A stretch of 64,000 nucleotides of DNA from Calditrichota bacterium (lineage in GTDB: Bacteria; Zhuqueibacterota; Zhuqueibacteria; Zhuqueibacterales; Geothermadaptataceae). The translations under genes were made by a program, and so were the position numbers. Below, piece by piece: positions 1 through 9,829 of the stretch. Location: contig QQUE01000007.1 of NCBI GenBank assembly GCA_008501765.1, forward strand, positions 670,186 through 734,185, read 5' to 3'. The notes beneath the pieces are model-generated. The model was not told where the DNA came from. It made no database searches and was given only the letters and a program-made list of their open reading frames with translations. Each line of letters starts with the position of its first letter. Within the stretch, counting starts at the first letter, position 1.

Positions 1-13
1 TATTATCAAATAC

Positions 14-1003
14 GTGCAAGAAAATGAAATTGTACCGAAAGCGTCTATAATTTATAACGATCGTTTTGGCTATTTAAGTTGCATGCTCAATGAACTCAAT
101 CCATTTGTAGTTATAAACTACAAAAGTCAGGAAAAGGCCTGCCACCTCAATTTGCGGGCAAACAATCTGCCCATCGCAGAAGAAAAATTTCTCTCACCTC
201 TCGCCCCCCTCCCTAAAAATCTGGAAATTGCGCTGATAAAAATTCCGAAATCGTTGGATCTTTTTCGCATGTTTCTAAATCAACTTTCTGCAGCGCTCAC
301 AGATGAAGCCATTGTAGTGTGCGCTTTTATGACCCGGCATTTCACTCCGGGCATGCTCAATGTCGCTGCCGAGTTTTTTGAAGAAAGTGAGCAATCCAAA
401 GCCTGGAAAAAATCCCGTTTGCTCATTTTAAGGAAGAAAAAGACGCCGAAAGAGATCTCGTTATTGAATTCGATTAAATTTAATGATAGTATAAATTTGC
501 GGCAGTACTTCGGCGTTTTTTCAGCAGGAAAAATAGATAATGCCAGTCTGCTTTTTATCGATCGCTTAAAAATAAAAACCAGCGAAGAACGCGTTTTGGA
601 CCTTGGCTCGGGCAATGGTGTTTTATCGATGGCTGTACGGGAACAAAATATAAATTGCGAGCTCCACCTGATCGATGATTCCTTTCTCGCGGTGGAATCT
701 TCCAAACTTAATTTAGCACCTGAAAATACCTATTTTTATTATAATGACTGTTTGGATAATTTCAAAGACCACTTTTTTGATCTGGTTGTCTCCAATCCCC
801 CATTTCATTTTGAACATGAAAACAACATCGAAATCTCATTGGCATTGTTTAAAGCTGTGAAAAGGTGTTTAAAAAAGGGAGGGCGTTTTCTATTGGTGGC
901 GAACAGGCATATAAATTACAAAACACACCTGCTTAAAATGTTCAAAGCAGTTAAAATCAATGCCGGGACTAAAAAGATTGTGCTCTACGAATGCAGCAAA
1001 TAG
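14..1003 (+). CDS. Class I SAM-dependent rRNA methyltransferase, RsmC/RlmG-like (start may lie upstream of the window)
   Basis: SAM-binding motif VLDLGSGNGVLS and catalytic NPPFH motif (DLVVSNPPFH); the ORF begins at a GTG at the window edge. Confidence 0.75.
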   Translation: MQENEIVPKASIIYNDRFGYLSCMLNELNPFVVINYKSQEKACHLNLRANNLPIAEEKFLSPLAPLPKNLEIALIKIPKSLDLFRMFLNQLSAALTDEAIVVCAFMTRHFTPGMLNVAAEFFEESEQSKAWKKSRLLILRKKKTPKEISLLNSIKFNDSINLRQYFGVFSAGKIDNASLLFIDRLKIKTSEERVLDLGSGNGVLSMAVREQNINCELHLIDDSFLAVESSKLNLAPENTYFYYNDCLDNFKDHFFDLVVSNPPFHFEHENNIEISLALFKAVKRCLKKGGRFLLVANRHINYKTHLLKMFKAVKINAGTKKIVLYECSK

Positions 1004-1042
1004 TTTGGGAATATGATTAGTTCACTGTGGATTCAGGCTTTA

Positions 1043-1081
1043 AATCACATGCAGTCCCCGCCGCTGTGGCTGCATGTGATT
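1043..1081. terminator. Hairpin between convergent genes, possible bidirectional terminator
   Basis: Perfect 12-bp arms aatcacatgcag (1043-1054) / ctgcatgtgatt (1070-1081), 15-nt loop; no strong T-run. Confidence 0.4.
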
Positions 1082-1103
1082 GATTATGAAAAACCGGTTC
1101 AGA

Positions 1104-3191
1104 TCACTCCTTGAATGCCTGATTACGTATCATTTCTTTCACATCATACGGGGCGGGATCACCGCCGAGGTATTTATGGAACCAATCCAGATGGGCGTTA
1201 TAGTAGAGCGGCATGGAGCGCACATAGCTGGGCCAGTGGCCGTCGTTTGGGAAAACAATCAACCGCGAAGGCACACCCATTTTTTGCAGTGCAGTAAAAA
1301 ACTCAAGGCTTTGTGTATAGGAAACCCGAAAGTCTTTTTCGCCGGTAATCACCAGACACGGGGTTTTAAAGTTCTGCGTAAATCTGTGCGGAGACCAGGT
1401 TTCATAAGCTTTGTCACTCCACGGATTGCTGCCGACATCGTACTGTGGAAACCAGAGTTCTTCTGTGGTGCCATAAAACGAGGTTATATTATACAAACCC
1501 ATCATCGAAACGATGGCTTTAAAACGGTCGGTATGTCCTTCCAGCCACATCATCATGTAACCGCCGTACGACCAACCCATGGCGCCCATGCGATCGGCAT
1601 CGACCCATGAAATATGTGCTAACGAATCGGTTACAGCCATAACATCCTGGTAGACTTTACCTCCCCAATCTTTGGATATTCCGTGCGTGAATTCCTGGCC
1701 ATAACCCGTAGAGCCATGCGGATTTGGAAAAGCCACGATATAGCCGGAGCCGGGATAAACTTGCCAGTCGCCGCGGAAGCCATCTGTCCATTGCGATTGC
1801 GGCCCGCCGTGCACATTGAGTATCAGGGGATACTTTTTTGCCGGATCAAAGTTATGCGGTTTGACGACAAAAGTATGAATTTTACGTCCACTTGGCGAGG
1901 CAATCCACATTTCTTCGGCAGGGCGAATGTCGACATCCTCTTCAGACTTTTTGTTGAACGTCGTCAGTCGCTTGATATTATCCCCTTTGGTGCTGGCAAT
2001 CCAAACTTCCGCAGGCTCACCGACTGAGCGGCGCGTAAGCACTACATTTTTCCCATCCGGGGAAATATCGAAACTGTCGATTGTTTGCAGGTCGAGTATT
2101 TTGCGGATTTTTTTCGATTTAATATCGACATTGTAGAGCGGGCGGTGCCCCTGAACATCGGCGGTGAAATAAATGCTGCGCGAATCTGGCGCCCACTGGA
2201 AGCTGCCCACCCAGTTATCGAACGATTCTGTCAGCACAGTTTTTTCTTTCGTTTGCCGGTCGTAAATAGCCAGGCGAATGAGATCGGATTCATAAGTTGG
2301 CACTTTCTGCATCAAATAGGCAATGGTGCGCCCATCCGGCGAATAGTGCGGATCTGCGTCGTAGGCTTCATTTTCGTCGGTGATGTTGCGTGCTTCGCCG
2401 CCAGAAGTTGAAACTATCCACAAGTCTTTGTTGGTGGTTTCATAATCGTTGGAATCGGGATTGGCAGCATAACAGAGCTCTGCCCCATCCGGCGTGACTG
2501 TGAAACCGGCTGTTCCGCCACCGGTTACCATCGACGGTGCATCCATGTCTCCCGGCGTTAAATCATCTACCTCCATTCTTTCCAAATCATAAATTAACGT
2601 GTGGATGCGTTTCCCGTCTTTCCAGATATTCCAATGACGAAAAAAGAGTCGGTCGGCAAGGTGTGCACGCATGGGACCATTGGCGATATCGTCGTTAAGT
2701 TTTTCAGTGCATTCGCCATCGGCGCCGCATTCCGGGAATACTTCAGCAACGAAAACCAATTTTTTGCCGTCGCGTGTCACCGCCGGATCGCTGATACCGA
2801 GGGCGAAATCGGTGAGTTTCGTCGCTTCACCGCCGTTCACTGGCATACTCCACATCTGGGCACCATCTTCACGGGTGGATATAAAATAGAGCGAGCGACC
2901 GTCCGCCGACCAGCGCGGGTGGAAATCAGCGGCTTTGTGCGTGGTCATTCGCTGTAAATCGCTGCCGTCGTTTTTCATCAGGTAAATATCAGAATTGCTT
3001 TTGCCGGTTTTCAGGTAACTCTCGCTCACAGAAAAAACAATCGATTTGCCGTCCAGGGAAAAATGAGGCTCGCGCACACTTTTTATTTTATACAAGTCGT
3101 CGATGGTAAAAGCGCGTTTTTGCGCGGCAATCGGGAAGGTGATAAACAACGTTAAAAGCAAAAAACTGATTTTTCTCATTTTAGTCTCCAT
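1104..3191 (-). CDS. S9 family peptidase (prolyl oligopeptidase / dipeptidyl peptidase-like), secreted
   Basis: Signal peptide, WD40/TolB-like beta-propeller repeats (HYSPDGRTIAY), serine hydrolase motif GWSYGGYM, catalytic D/H region (GEKDFRVSYTQS, NDGHWP). Confidence 0.9.
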   Translation of the reverse strand: METKMRKISFLLLTLFITFPIAAQKRAFTIDDLYKIKSVREPHFSLDGKSIVFSVSESYLKTGKSNSDIYLMKNDGSDLQRMTTHKAADFHPRWSADGRSLYFISTREDGAQMWSMPVNGGEATKLTDFALGISDPAVTRDGKKLVFVAEVFPECGADGECTEKLNDDIANGPMRAHLADRLFFRHWNIWKDGKRIHTLIYDLERMEVDDLTPGDMDAPSMVTGGGTAGFTVTPDGAELCYAANPDSNDYETTNKDLWIVSTSGGEARNITDENEAYDADPHYSPDGRTIAYLMQKVPTYESDLIRLAIYDRQTKEKTVLTESFDNWVGSFQWAPDSRSIYFTADVQGHRPLYNVDIKSKKIRKILDLQTIDSFDISPDGKNVVLTRRSVGEPAEVWIASTKGDNIKRLTTFNKKSEEDVDIRPAEEMWIASPSGRKIHTFVVKPHNFDPAKKYPLILNVHGGPQSQWTDGFRGDWQVYPGSGYIVAFPNPHGSTGYGQEFTHGISKDWGGKVYQDVMAVTDSLAHISWVDADRMGAMGWSYGGYMMMWLEGHTDRFKAIVSMMGLYNITSFYGTTEELWFPQYDVGSNPWSDKAYETWSPHRFTQNFKTPCLVITGEKDFRVSYTQSLEFFTALQKMGVPSRLIVFPNDGHWPSYVRSMPLYYNAHLDWFHKYLGGDPAPYDVKEMIRNQAFKE

Positions 3192-3252
3192 AATATAAAT
3201 TGATCAATATCGAACTTCGACAAAAAAATTCGACCAAATCAAATGATAAAAA

Positions 3253-3340
3253 TGTGCCTGGCACTTCTACAAGTTATGAAAGCCCTTAAAAGCTACTTTG
3301 TTTAGTTAAATTTATAAAAATCAACTAAGTGCCAGGCACA
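3253..3340. repeat. 88-bp palindromic-end repeat, copy 1 (REP/MITE-like)
   Basis: Perfect 14-bp terminal inverted arms tgtgcctggcactt (3253-3266) / aagtgccaggcaca (3327-3340); related 88-bp element at 51604-51691. Confidence 0.7.
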
Positions 3341-3493
3341 TCCACTGCGTTTTATGAATATTTCAGGCTAATATCGATTTTCCAAAATCTTTGTTTCCAG
3401 CAAACATGTCAGAGAGCTTCAAACCAATTCCGTGAAAAACCCACCCATCTTTGGATCAGCCTCCACACGGGCAATCGTTTCACTGCGTATCGT

Positions 3494-4510
3494 TTACTTT
3501 TGCTTTGCAATTTTTGTGAAGAGTCCTTTCAAATCTACTAAACGTCTTTTAGTGAAACATTGCGATCTTCTGACAATGTTGCGTGTATTGCTTCTGGAAA
3601 GAAAATTATCAATAATCTGTGCCATCTCGGGTGTACGAAGGTAGCCATACGCCTTGTGAGCGTTGCGTTCACCGTTGTTTTCGTAATCATTATAAACAGA
3701 AATGTCCTCTGCGCTGGTTCCCAATCTGTTTGGTGCGAAGTCGTCGTTCAGTGTATGATCAATGGCAACTTTATCTTCCGGGTCGGATAAATTATACCAT
3801 TTGGGCCAAATGCTGTCCGGCGTGGCAGGTCGCAGAATGCCGGGATTTTGCTGTTTTTGCTCGGCAAAATATCGCGCCATAATTACCGGCAGGCCGAGCG
3901 GTGAACCAATGGTTACAAATGTATCAATTGCGAATAGTTTTGAAAATGCAGTGAGGGTATCGAAAGCAACAATGGAACCCATGGAATGGGCGATCAGCAG
4001 AATAGTGCTTCTTCGATTTTTTCTCAGAACGTCAAATAGTCTATTTTGAATACGAATTTTAATACCGCCATTGGGGTCATTCGCCGATAGCAAGTCATCT
4101 TTATAATATTTCTCCAGATCACTAAAATAACGGTGGATAATTCGGTCGGTGATATGCTTGTGGTTAATGCTCATATCCTCTTTCAAAAACACCCTGTCGA
4201 GCTGCTCGTCAAGATAGTTGAATAGTTTTGCTTTAAGCGATGGTTTTTTTGAAGAGTTTTTGTAAGATGCTTTAATATAGGGCTCATCGTCATAGAGTGG
4301 ATCATTTTTTCTTTTTGTGGTAGCCTGATTTAGTGGTATTGGATGCAGGATATCTGCCCAGTAAACCAGTTCAAATGGAACGGCCTTTCGTGGCTTGCCG
4401 ATATGTTCGAGCCCCTCGTGAATGGATTGCATCCACCAGTCTTCCAGCACCTGCTTTGATGGCTTATTGCCAAGTCCGTGTATTGCTATAATCTTTTTTT
4501 TTATGAGCAT
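3494..4510 (-). CDS. Alpha/beta hydrolase (lipase-like)
   Basis: IIAIHGLGNKPS oxyanion-type N-terminus and LLIAHSMGSIVAFD nucleophile elbow. Confidence 0.6.
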   Translation of the reverse strand: MLIKKKIIAIHGLGNKPSKQVLEDWWMQSIHEGLEHIGKPRKAVPFELVYWADILHPIPLNQATTKRKNDPLYDDEPYIKASYKNSSKKPSLKAKLFNYLDEQLDRVFLKEDMSINHKHITDRIIHRYFSDLEKYYKDDLLSANDPNGGIKIRIQNRLFDVLRKNRRSTILLIAHSMGSIVAFDTLTAFSKLFAIDTFVTIGSPLGLPVIMARYFAEQKQQNPGILRPATPDSIWPKWYNLSDPEDKVAIDHTLNDDFAPNRLGTSAEDISVYNDYENNGERNAHKAYGYLRTPEMAQIIDNFLSRSNTRNIVRRSQCFTKRRLVDLKGLFTKIAKQK

Positions 4511-4633
4511 GTTATGAATTTTGCAGCTTCAATTTCGATCTTCGTCTGAGTCATCTCAGGATGCATATCTTTCTTAATGTGAGTTCAATATAAGAAGAAT
4601 TGGGACAAAACGAATCAATTATAGGATCTAGTC

Positions 4634-4685
4634 CGAAGGCGTCCCGCCGAGGATAACGCACGAAACGCTCGGCGAGACGCCTTCG
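4634..4685. repeat. Intergenic GC-rich inverted repeat
   Basis: cgaaggcgtcccgccgag (4634-4651) pairs with ctcggcgagacgccttcg (4668-4685), 17/18 bp, 16-nt loop; no T-run. Confidence 0.6.
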
Positions 4686-4825
4686 CTCTATTTTAGTTAT
4701 GCCTGGCAAAGAATATTACAGCCAACATCGAACTCACGTTTCTTAACAAATCTTTTCCGAATTATTACTGGATGTTGATGCCGAATTTACGCAGCGCCAC
4801 TGCCGGCGCTGCTTGTAACTCAGTT

Positions 4826-5026
4826 TTACTCTGCAATCACAACCAACGGTTCATCGCCTGCAAAAACGACTGGCACCAACCGTTTGACATCATCCACGGT
4901 TACTTGCTTCAGTGCTCCACCGTATTTTTCATCGCTGTCCGCTGAGCGCCCTGCGAAAACTTCCATGCTCATGTAATAAGCGCGTCCGACTCGATCGAGA
5001 CGGCGCATGCCACGGCGGCCGAGCAT
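4826..5026 (-). pseudogene. Orphan C-terminal fragment of an M16 peptidase (duplicate of the 3' end of the 5895-8522 gene)
   Basis: The 66-aa ORF matches the C-terminus of the 875-aa M16 protein over about 65 aa with 2 internal substitutions (E>G, A>V). Confidence 0.85.
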
Positions 5027-5124
5027 TGTGTTGATGCTCTTTTAAATTTCTCTACTATCCAAAATCATCAGTATAAATTTGGATTTATTAAATTTTAAAG
5101 CGAAGAGTAGGTGGTTTGTATTTC

Positions 5125-5490
5125 TTAGTATATCAATGGATTCATCAGTTTCAAATCCTGAATCATCTTGAAATCTTTAACATTGGCTGTTATCAAGGTC
5201 AAATTATTTAGCATTGCTGTGGCTGCAACAATTGAATCGCCTAATGATATTTTATGTTGTTGCCGTACTTTTACAGCTTGTACGAGAACCGAGTGAGAGA
5301 TGGGAACAATTTGTGACGTATTAAAAAATTCAGCGAAATCTTGTTTATCTGTAGGGGTTATTTTATGATATCCCAGAACTTCAAGATAACTAATAGCAGA
5401 GACAGCAGGGCTGTGGTCTGCTATTAATTTACGTAAATAATCGAATTCCGGTTTTATCGCATAGATAATAATATTGCTGTCCAGAAGCAT
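5125..5490 (-). CDS. VapC-like PIN-domain ribonuclease toxin
   Basis: MLLDSNIIIYA start, SYLEVLGY, LGDSIVAATA and LITANVKDF: PIN acidic-residue pattern; lies 3 nt downstream of a small antitoxin-like ORF. Confidence 0.85.
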   Translation of the reverse strand: MLLDSNIIIYAIKPEFDYLRKLIADHSPAVSAISYLEVLGYHKITPTDKQDFAEFFNTSQIVPISHSVLVQAVKVRQQHKISLGDSIVAATAMLNNLTLITANVKDFKMIQDLKLMNPLIY

Positions 5491-5493
5491 AAT

Positions 5494-5757
5494 TTAATCC
5501 CTACCTGGCAAGGGGCGGTCTTTTCGAACTTCTTTTTGCCAGGCTTTGGGATCAGAAATATGCGATAAAGCGTGCCTATCTGCCATGCGTTGCAGGATTG
5601 CCGCCATTTGTTGACCAGAATGCATTTTATTTGCAGGATCTTCTTTTAAAGAAAGCCCTTCTTCCCGTGCCAACTGAGTAAGCAAAGTTTGCATCAATTG
5701 AAATTTATCTGAATGAGGCAGAGATTCAATCATAGGAAGAATTTTAGATATAGACAT
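5494..5757 (-). CDS. Putative VapB-like antitoxin
   Basis: Small ORF (87 aa) directly upstream of and coupled to the PIN toxin gene; 8-bp palindrome upstream. Confidence 0.65.
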   Translation of the reverse strand: MSISKILPMIESLPHSDKFQLMQTLLTQLAREEGLSLKEDPANKMHSGQQMAAILQRMADRHALSHISDPKAWQKEVRKDRPLPGRD

Positions 5758-5802
5758 AACATTCTCTCCAACTTTATAAAATGTTCTGCTGAATTTTTAC
5801 AC

Positions 5803-5822
5803 ATTAAGATCACAATCTTAAT
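5803..5822. promoter_or_regulatory. Palindrome upstream of vapB-like gene, candidate autoregulatory operator
   Basis: attaagat-caca-atcttaat, perfect 8-bp arms, about 46 bp upstream of the antitoxin start. Confidence 0.4.
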
Positions 5823-5894
5823 TTTGATAAACAAGTGAAATCTGCCAATATAAGCCGCCAGGATTCAGCACCCAACCTGGGTTTCGAACTATCC

Positions 5895-8522
5895 CTACTC
5901 TGCAATCACCACCAACGGTTCATCGCCTGCAAAAACGACTGGCGCCAACCGTTTGACATCATCCACGGTTACTTGCTTCAATGCTTCACCGTATTTTTCA
6001 TCGCTGTCCGCTGAGCGCCCTGCGAAAACCTCCATGCTCATGTAATAGGCACGTCCGACACGATCGAGCCGGCGCATGCCACGGCGGCCGAGCAGGGCAT
6101 TGATGGTTTTCTGTACTTCCTCGCTGTCGATCTCGCTTTTGCGCATCAGTGCGATTTGCTCGCGCAGCCCGGCAATCGCTTTGTCGATATTATCCGCGCC
6201 TGTTCCCATGCGAATGCTGTACCACTGCGATTCGCCGAGACGGCCGCTGGAAGCGCCCATGCGATAGGCCAGGCCTTGGCGTTCGCGCAGTTCAAAAGTG
6301 ATGCGGTCGGAAAAAATAGACATCAGAACACGCAATGCGGCGCGGTCTTCGGCCTCAGTTTTAAAGGTATCTGCGAGATAAATATAAGACTGTTTTTTAC
6401 CTACATTTGTGCGCTCTGTGCGTCCCAGTTTTTGCAGCGCTGAAGATGGTTTTTCTGCCTGCCAGCCACTTTCGCCCCATTTTTTCCCGAAGAACGATTT
6501 TACAGTTGCCAGCGCTTTTTCAGTTGTAACGCTGCCAGAAATTGTGAGAATCAAATTGGCCGGGTTATAAAAGCGTTGATAATGATTTTGAACATCAGCC
6601 AATTGCAAGGGTTGCAGGGTTGCTGCACTGCCGTAAACTTGTCCGTAACCCGGGTTGGCGACCAACAGATTATCATAGAAAAGTTGTTCTGCCACTTTGG
6701 GCGTACTGGCGCTGTTTTTCCCGGCAATGCCAATAACGGATTTTTTTGCGGATGCCAGGTTTTTCTCGGAAAGTTGGCCGTTTTGAATTAAATCAGCCAG
6801 TAAACTCAGCCCTTTGTCAAACTGCTTGTCGACAAATTTCAGGCGCATAAATGAGAATCGTGGCGAAGTATAATAATCGTCGAATGGAATCCATGCATTA
6901 TCGTGGACTTTCAGTTCGGCCCCGATGCGCTCGATTGCCTGATTGAATTTTTCACCCGGATATTTTTTCGTGCCGCCGGAGTTCAGCATGCGCTGCAGCA
7001 CAGCCGTCATGCCGGCTTTTTCTTTTCCTTCACTCAAACCGCGCTCGCGCGCCAGCAAATGCACACCAATAACCGGGCTATCGGCGTTGTGATTGATGAC
7101 CACCGTCAGGCCATTTTCCAGCGTCTCCTGATGATAGGAATTGGCACTGGCGATGACAGTTTTATCCGCAACTTTTTTCCTTGGCTGCATTAAGGTCATG
7201 ACCGGAGTTTGTCCAACAAGATGGATTTGAGCCGCTTTTTGGATTTTCACAGGTGTAATTTTCTCCAGCCCTTTCTGGTAGTTTTGCAGCAATTGAAATC
7301 CACCTGCGGCAAGATATGCTGATTTTACCATGCCATAGTAATGCAATTTTTCCAGTGTAAATATTTCGTCAGAGGAGTTTGCAATCATCGTCAACTCAAT
7401 ATCTTCCATCGGCACGAGATATTGCGCAAAACTTTTAACTGTGCGTTGAATTTTAGCAGCAATCTTTTCGTGGTCCGCGTCCACAGACAAATCGGCAGAA
7501 ATTTCCAGGTAAGAAAATTCACGGTTAAAACTCATCGAGGCACCGATCGATAGCAGCTGATTTTGCTCCTTTTCAGCCGAAAAAGCCTTTTGCAAATAGC
7601 CATTGCTGCGGCCGCCCAGAAATTCAGTCATCATCTCCAAAACCTGAAAATCGTCTGACGATGGCGATGGTAAAGAATAACCGAGGTGAAGATATTTTTT
7701 ATCAGCCGGAAATTTACCGATTGCTGTGGCCTGTTGAATTCTTGCATGGGATGGTTTTTGTAAAACAATTTTATCAACCTCGGGCAATGGTCCGGCAGCA
7801 GCCACGCCATATTTTTCTTTGACCAGCGCAATCATCGCTTCGGTTTCAAAATCGCCAATAACCATCATCGTCATGTTGTTGGGCACGTACCAGGTTTTGT
7901 AATATTTCAGCACGCGATCGTAGGGCAAATGCTGGATTGTTGAAGTCGTACCCAGAACCGGGCGTGAAAAATTCGTACCTTTAAAAAATGTGCGCAGAAA
8001 ATGGTTGCGCACCTGATAGCTGGAGCGGTCAGAATCCTGGCCGATTTCTTCGATTACAATTCCGCGTTCTTTTTCAAATTTCTCCTGCGGCAAGATTGAA
8101 TTAAACAACATATCAGCCTGAATATCCATGCCTTCAGCGATGTATTCTTTCGGCATGAGAATCATGTAACTTGTGTAATCAGGGCCGGTGCTGGCGTTGT
8201 TGTAGCCACCAAAATAATCCATCTCGTCATAAAGTTGCTTCTGCGTGCGTTTCGTGGTGCCGTTGAACAGCAAATGTTCGAGAAAATGAGCGGCGCCATT
8301 CATCGCTTCATCTTCCAGGCGGCTGCCTGCACGTACGATGGTAAAAGCTGTAATCATCGGATTAGCATGGTTTTCGACGAGAATTATTTCCATGCCATTA
8401 TCGAGATGAAAAACTGTGGCATCATCCAGTGTGCCTGCGAAACTGAGTTGCAGCGGTATTAAAAATAAAACGATTAAAATAAGCTGAAATATGCTCTTTT
8501 TCTCAACTTGCATTTCTTTCAC
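5895..8522 (-). CDS. M16 family (insulinase-like) zinc metallopeptidase, two-domain
   Basis: HxxEH motif (HFLEHLLFNGT), signal peptide, tandem M16 domains in 875 aa. Confidence 0.92.
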   Translation of the reverse strand: MKEMQVEKKSIFQLILIVLFLIPLQLSFAGTLDDATVFHLDNGMEIILVENHANPMITAFTIVRAGSRLEDEAMNGAAHFLEHLLFNGTTKRTQKQLYDEMDYFGGYNNASTGPDYTSYMILMPKEYIAEGMDIQADMLFNSILPQEKFEKERGIVIEEIGQDSDRSSYQVRNHFLRTFFKGTNFSRPVLGTTSTIQHLPYDRVLKYYKTWYVPNNMTMMVIGDFETEAMIALVKEKYGVAAAGPLPEVDKIVLQKPSHARIQQATAIGKFPADKKYLHLGYSLPSPSSDDFQVLEMMTEFLGGRSNGYLQKAFSAEKEQNQLLSIGASMSFNREFSYLEISADLSVDADHEKIAAKIQRTVKSFAQYLVPMEDIELTMIANSSDEIFTLEKLHYYGMVKSAYLAAGGFQLLQNYQKGLEKITPVKIQKAAQIHLVGQTPVMTLMQPRKKVADKTVIASANSYHQETLENGLTVVINHNADSPVIGVHLLARERGLSEGKEKAGMTAVLQRMLNSGGTKKYPGEKFNQAIERIGAELKVHDNAWIPFDDYYTSPRFSFMRLKFVDKQFDKGLSLLADLIQNGQLSEKNLASAKKSVIGIAGKNSASTPKVAEQLFYDNLLVANPGYGQVYGSAATLQPLQLADVQNHYQRFYNPANLILTISGSVTTEKALATVKSFFGKKWGESGWQAEKPSSALQKLGRTERTNVGKKQSYIYLADTFKTEAEDRAALRVLMSIFSDRITFELRERQGLAYRMGASSGRLGESQWYSIRMGTGADNIDKAIAGLREQIALMRKSEIDSEEVQKTINALLGRRGMRRLDRVGRAYYMSMEVFAGRSADSDEKYGEALKQVTVDDVKRLAPVVFAGDEPLVVIAE

Positions 8523-8746
8523 TTTCCACTCCTGTGTCGGGAAATATTATAATGGTTTTTTTACAATGAAAAAACAAACTAAATAATGTGATAAAAAACA
8601 AGGGTAAAAGCAATTTTAATTGCTCTATAAAAAGTATTTGTTTTCTTGAATCCCTTATCTTTTTTCATTATTATGCAGGTCAGAAAATATTAACGATTGC
8701 ACGTTAGAAAAAACATTTGATTGATAATTAAATATTGGAGTTCAAA

Positions 8747-9616
8747 TTGACAGAAACAGAATTACTCGATATACTGAAAAAAGATCCCACCGATTTAAAT
8801 AACTACGATGAACTGGCAGCACATTACGAAGAAAATGGCGATGACGAAAAAGCCGTAAAAGTTCTCAAAGACGCGCTGGAAAAAGTTGAGACCAACGATT
8901 TGGGGCTGGACGAAGAAACGAAAAACATGTACATCACGAGCTATTATCTCGATATTGCCTCACTGCTCGGCGGCTTATCCAAGTTTTCCGAATCCGATAA
9001 ATATCTCGATCTCGCCACAGATCGCGAGCTCGAAAACAACGATCTTCACCAGTTTTTCTGCTACCGCGCCAACAATTTCTACCATTCCTATATTCTTGAG
9101 GAAAAGCCATTTGATGAAAAAGCCTTTCTGCAAGCCTGCGAATGGGCACAGAAAAGCGCTGATCTTTCACCAGACGATATCGGTCGCGTTTACATGTTTG
9201 AACTTTTGTGCAAAATGTACGCTGAACTCAATGACTCGAAAAAAGCAGAAGAATACGCCCGAAAAACAATAGAATTAGCAGCCAAAATTGACGATCCCGA
9301 AGCAATCGATGGCTATTTTGCCTACGCGCCATACAGTTATGTGGCCGAGTGCTATTTTAATGCCGAGGATACAACGAACACGATTCGCATGCTTCTCGAA
9401 AGCGAAAGAGCAGGCGTCGAGCAAAATGCTGATGAGGGCTTCATGTTTTCGACCTTCACCAGCCTGGGACAATGTTATGCTTTCGAAGGCGCCCACAATT
9501 TAGCGCTCGCCTATTTTGAGAAAGCACATGCGATAAAAGAAGACGAAGAGCAGCTCAACGAATGGATTACAAAGTTGAAGGAAATCCTTGAAACAGGTGG
9601 CAATTCGAAAAACTGA
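8747..9616 (+). CDS. TPR-repeat protein
   Basis: TPR-like helical repeats. The track begins at 8735 (TTG), but GGAG at 8737-8740 suggests the TTG at 8747 is the real start. Confidence 0.6.
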   Translation: MTETELLDILKKDPTDLNNYDELAAHYEENGDDEKAVKVLKDALEKVETNDLGLDEETKNMYITSYYLDIASLLGGLSKFSESDKYLDLATDRELENNDLHQFFCYRANNFYHSYILEEKPFDEKAFLQACEWAQKSADLSPDDIGRVYMFELLCKMYAELNDSKKAEEYARKTIELAAKIDDPEAIDGYFAYAPYSYVAECYFNAEDTTNTIRMLLESERAGVEQNADEGFMFSTFTSLGQCYAFEGAHNLALAYFEKAHAIKEDEEQLNEWITKLKEILETGGNSKN

Positions 9617-9631
9617 GGTTTATTAAATCGC

Positions 9632-9829
9632 ATGAACAAAAAGATGGACAGGACACAGGTATTTATTGGCAACGCAAACGAGCTCGATAAACAAGATATG
9701 GAATACTGGGCCAAAGCATCAGTGGAAGAAAAAATTGCGACCATAACCTTTTTACGGGAATGCTTTTATGGCGAAGAGGCAACTACCGGAAGACTTCAAA
9801 GAATTTATCACATTTTTAAACAAGAGTAA
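9632..9829 (+). CDS. Small conserved-looking protein upstream of and overlapping a nucleotidyltransferase gene
   Basis: 65 aa; overlaps the 9768-10217 ORF by 62 bp in another frame; codons read as a coherent protein (YWAKASVEEKIATITFLRECFYGEEA). Confidence 0.6.
   Translation: MNKKMDRTQVFIGNANELDKQDMEYWAKASVEEKIATITFLRECFYGEEATTGRLQRIYHIFKQE

Noticed and set aside
1080-3000. Several long ORFs antisense to the S9 peptidase gene (e.g. 1080-1610 +, 2601-2957 +)
   Set aside because: They lie wholly opposite a strongly supported peptidase gene and show no family motifs; the same applies to most other short antisense ORFs in the track.
5860-5892. tRNA-like 'ggattcagcacccaacctgggtttcgaact'
   Set aside because: Has a GTTTCGAA-like stretch but no acceptor stem or full cloverleaf; too short. 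Would otherwise have suggested an integration site.
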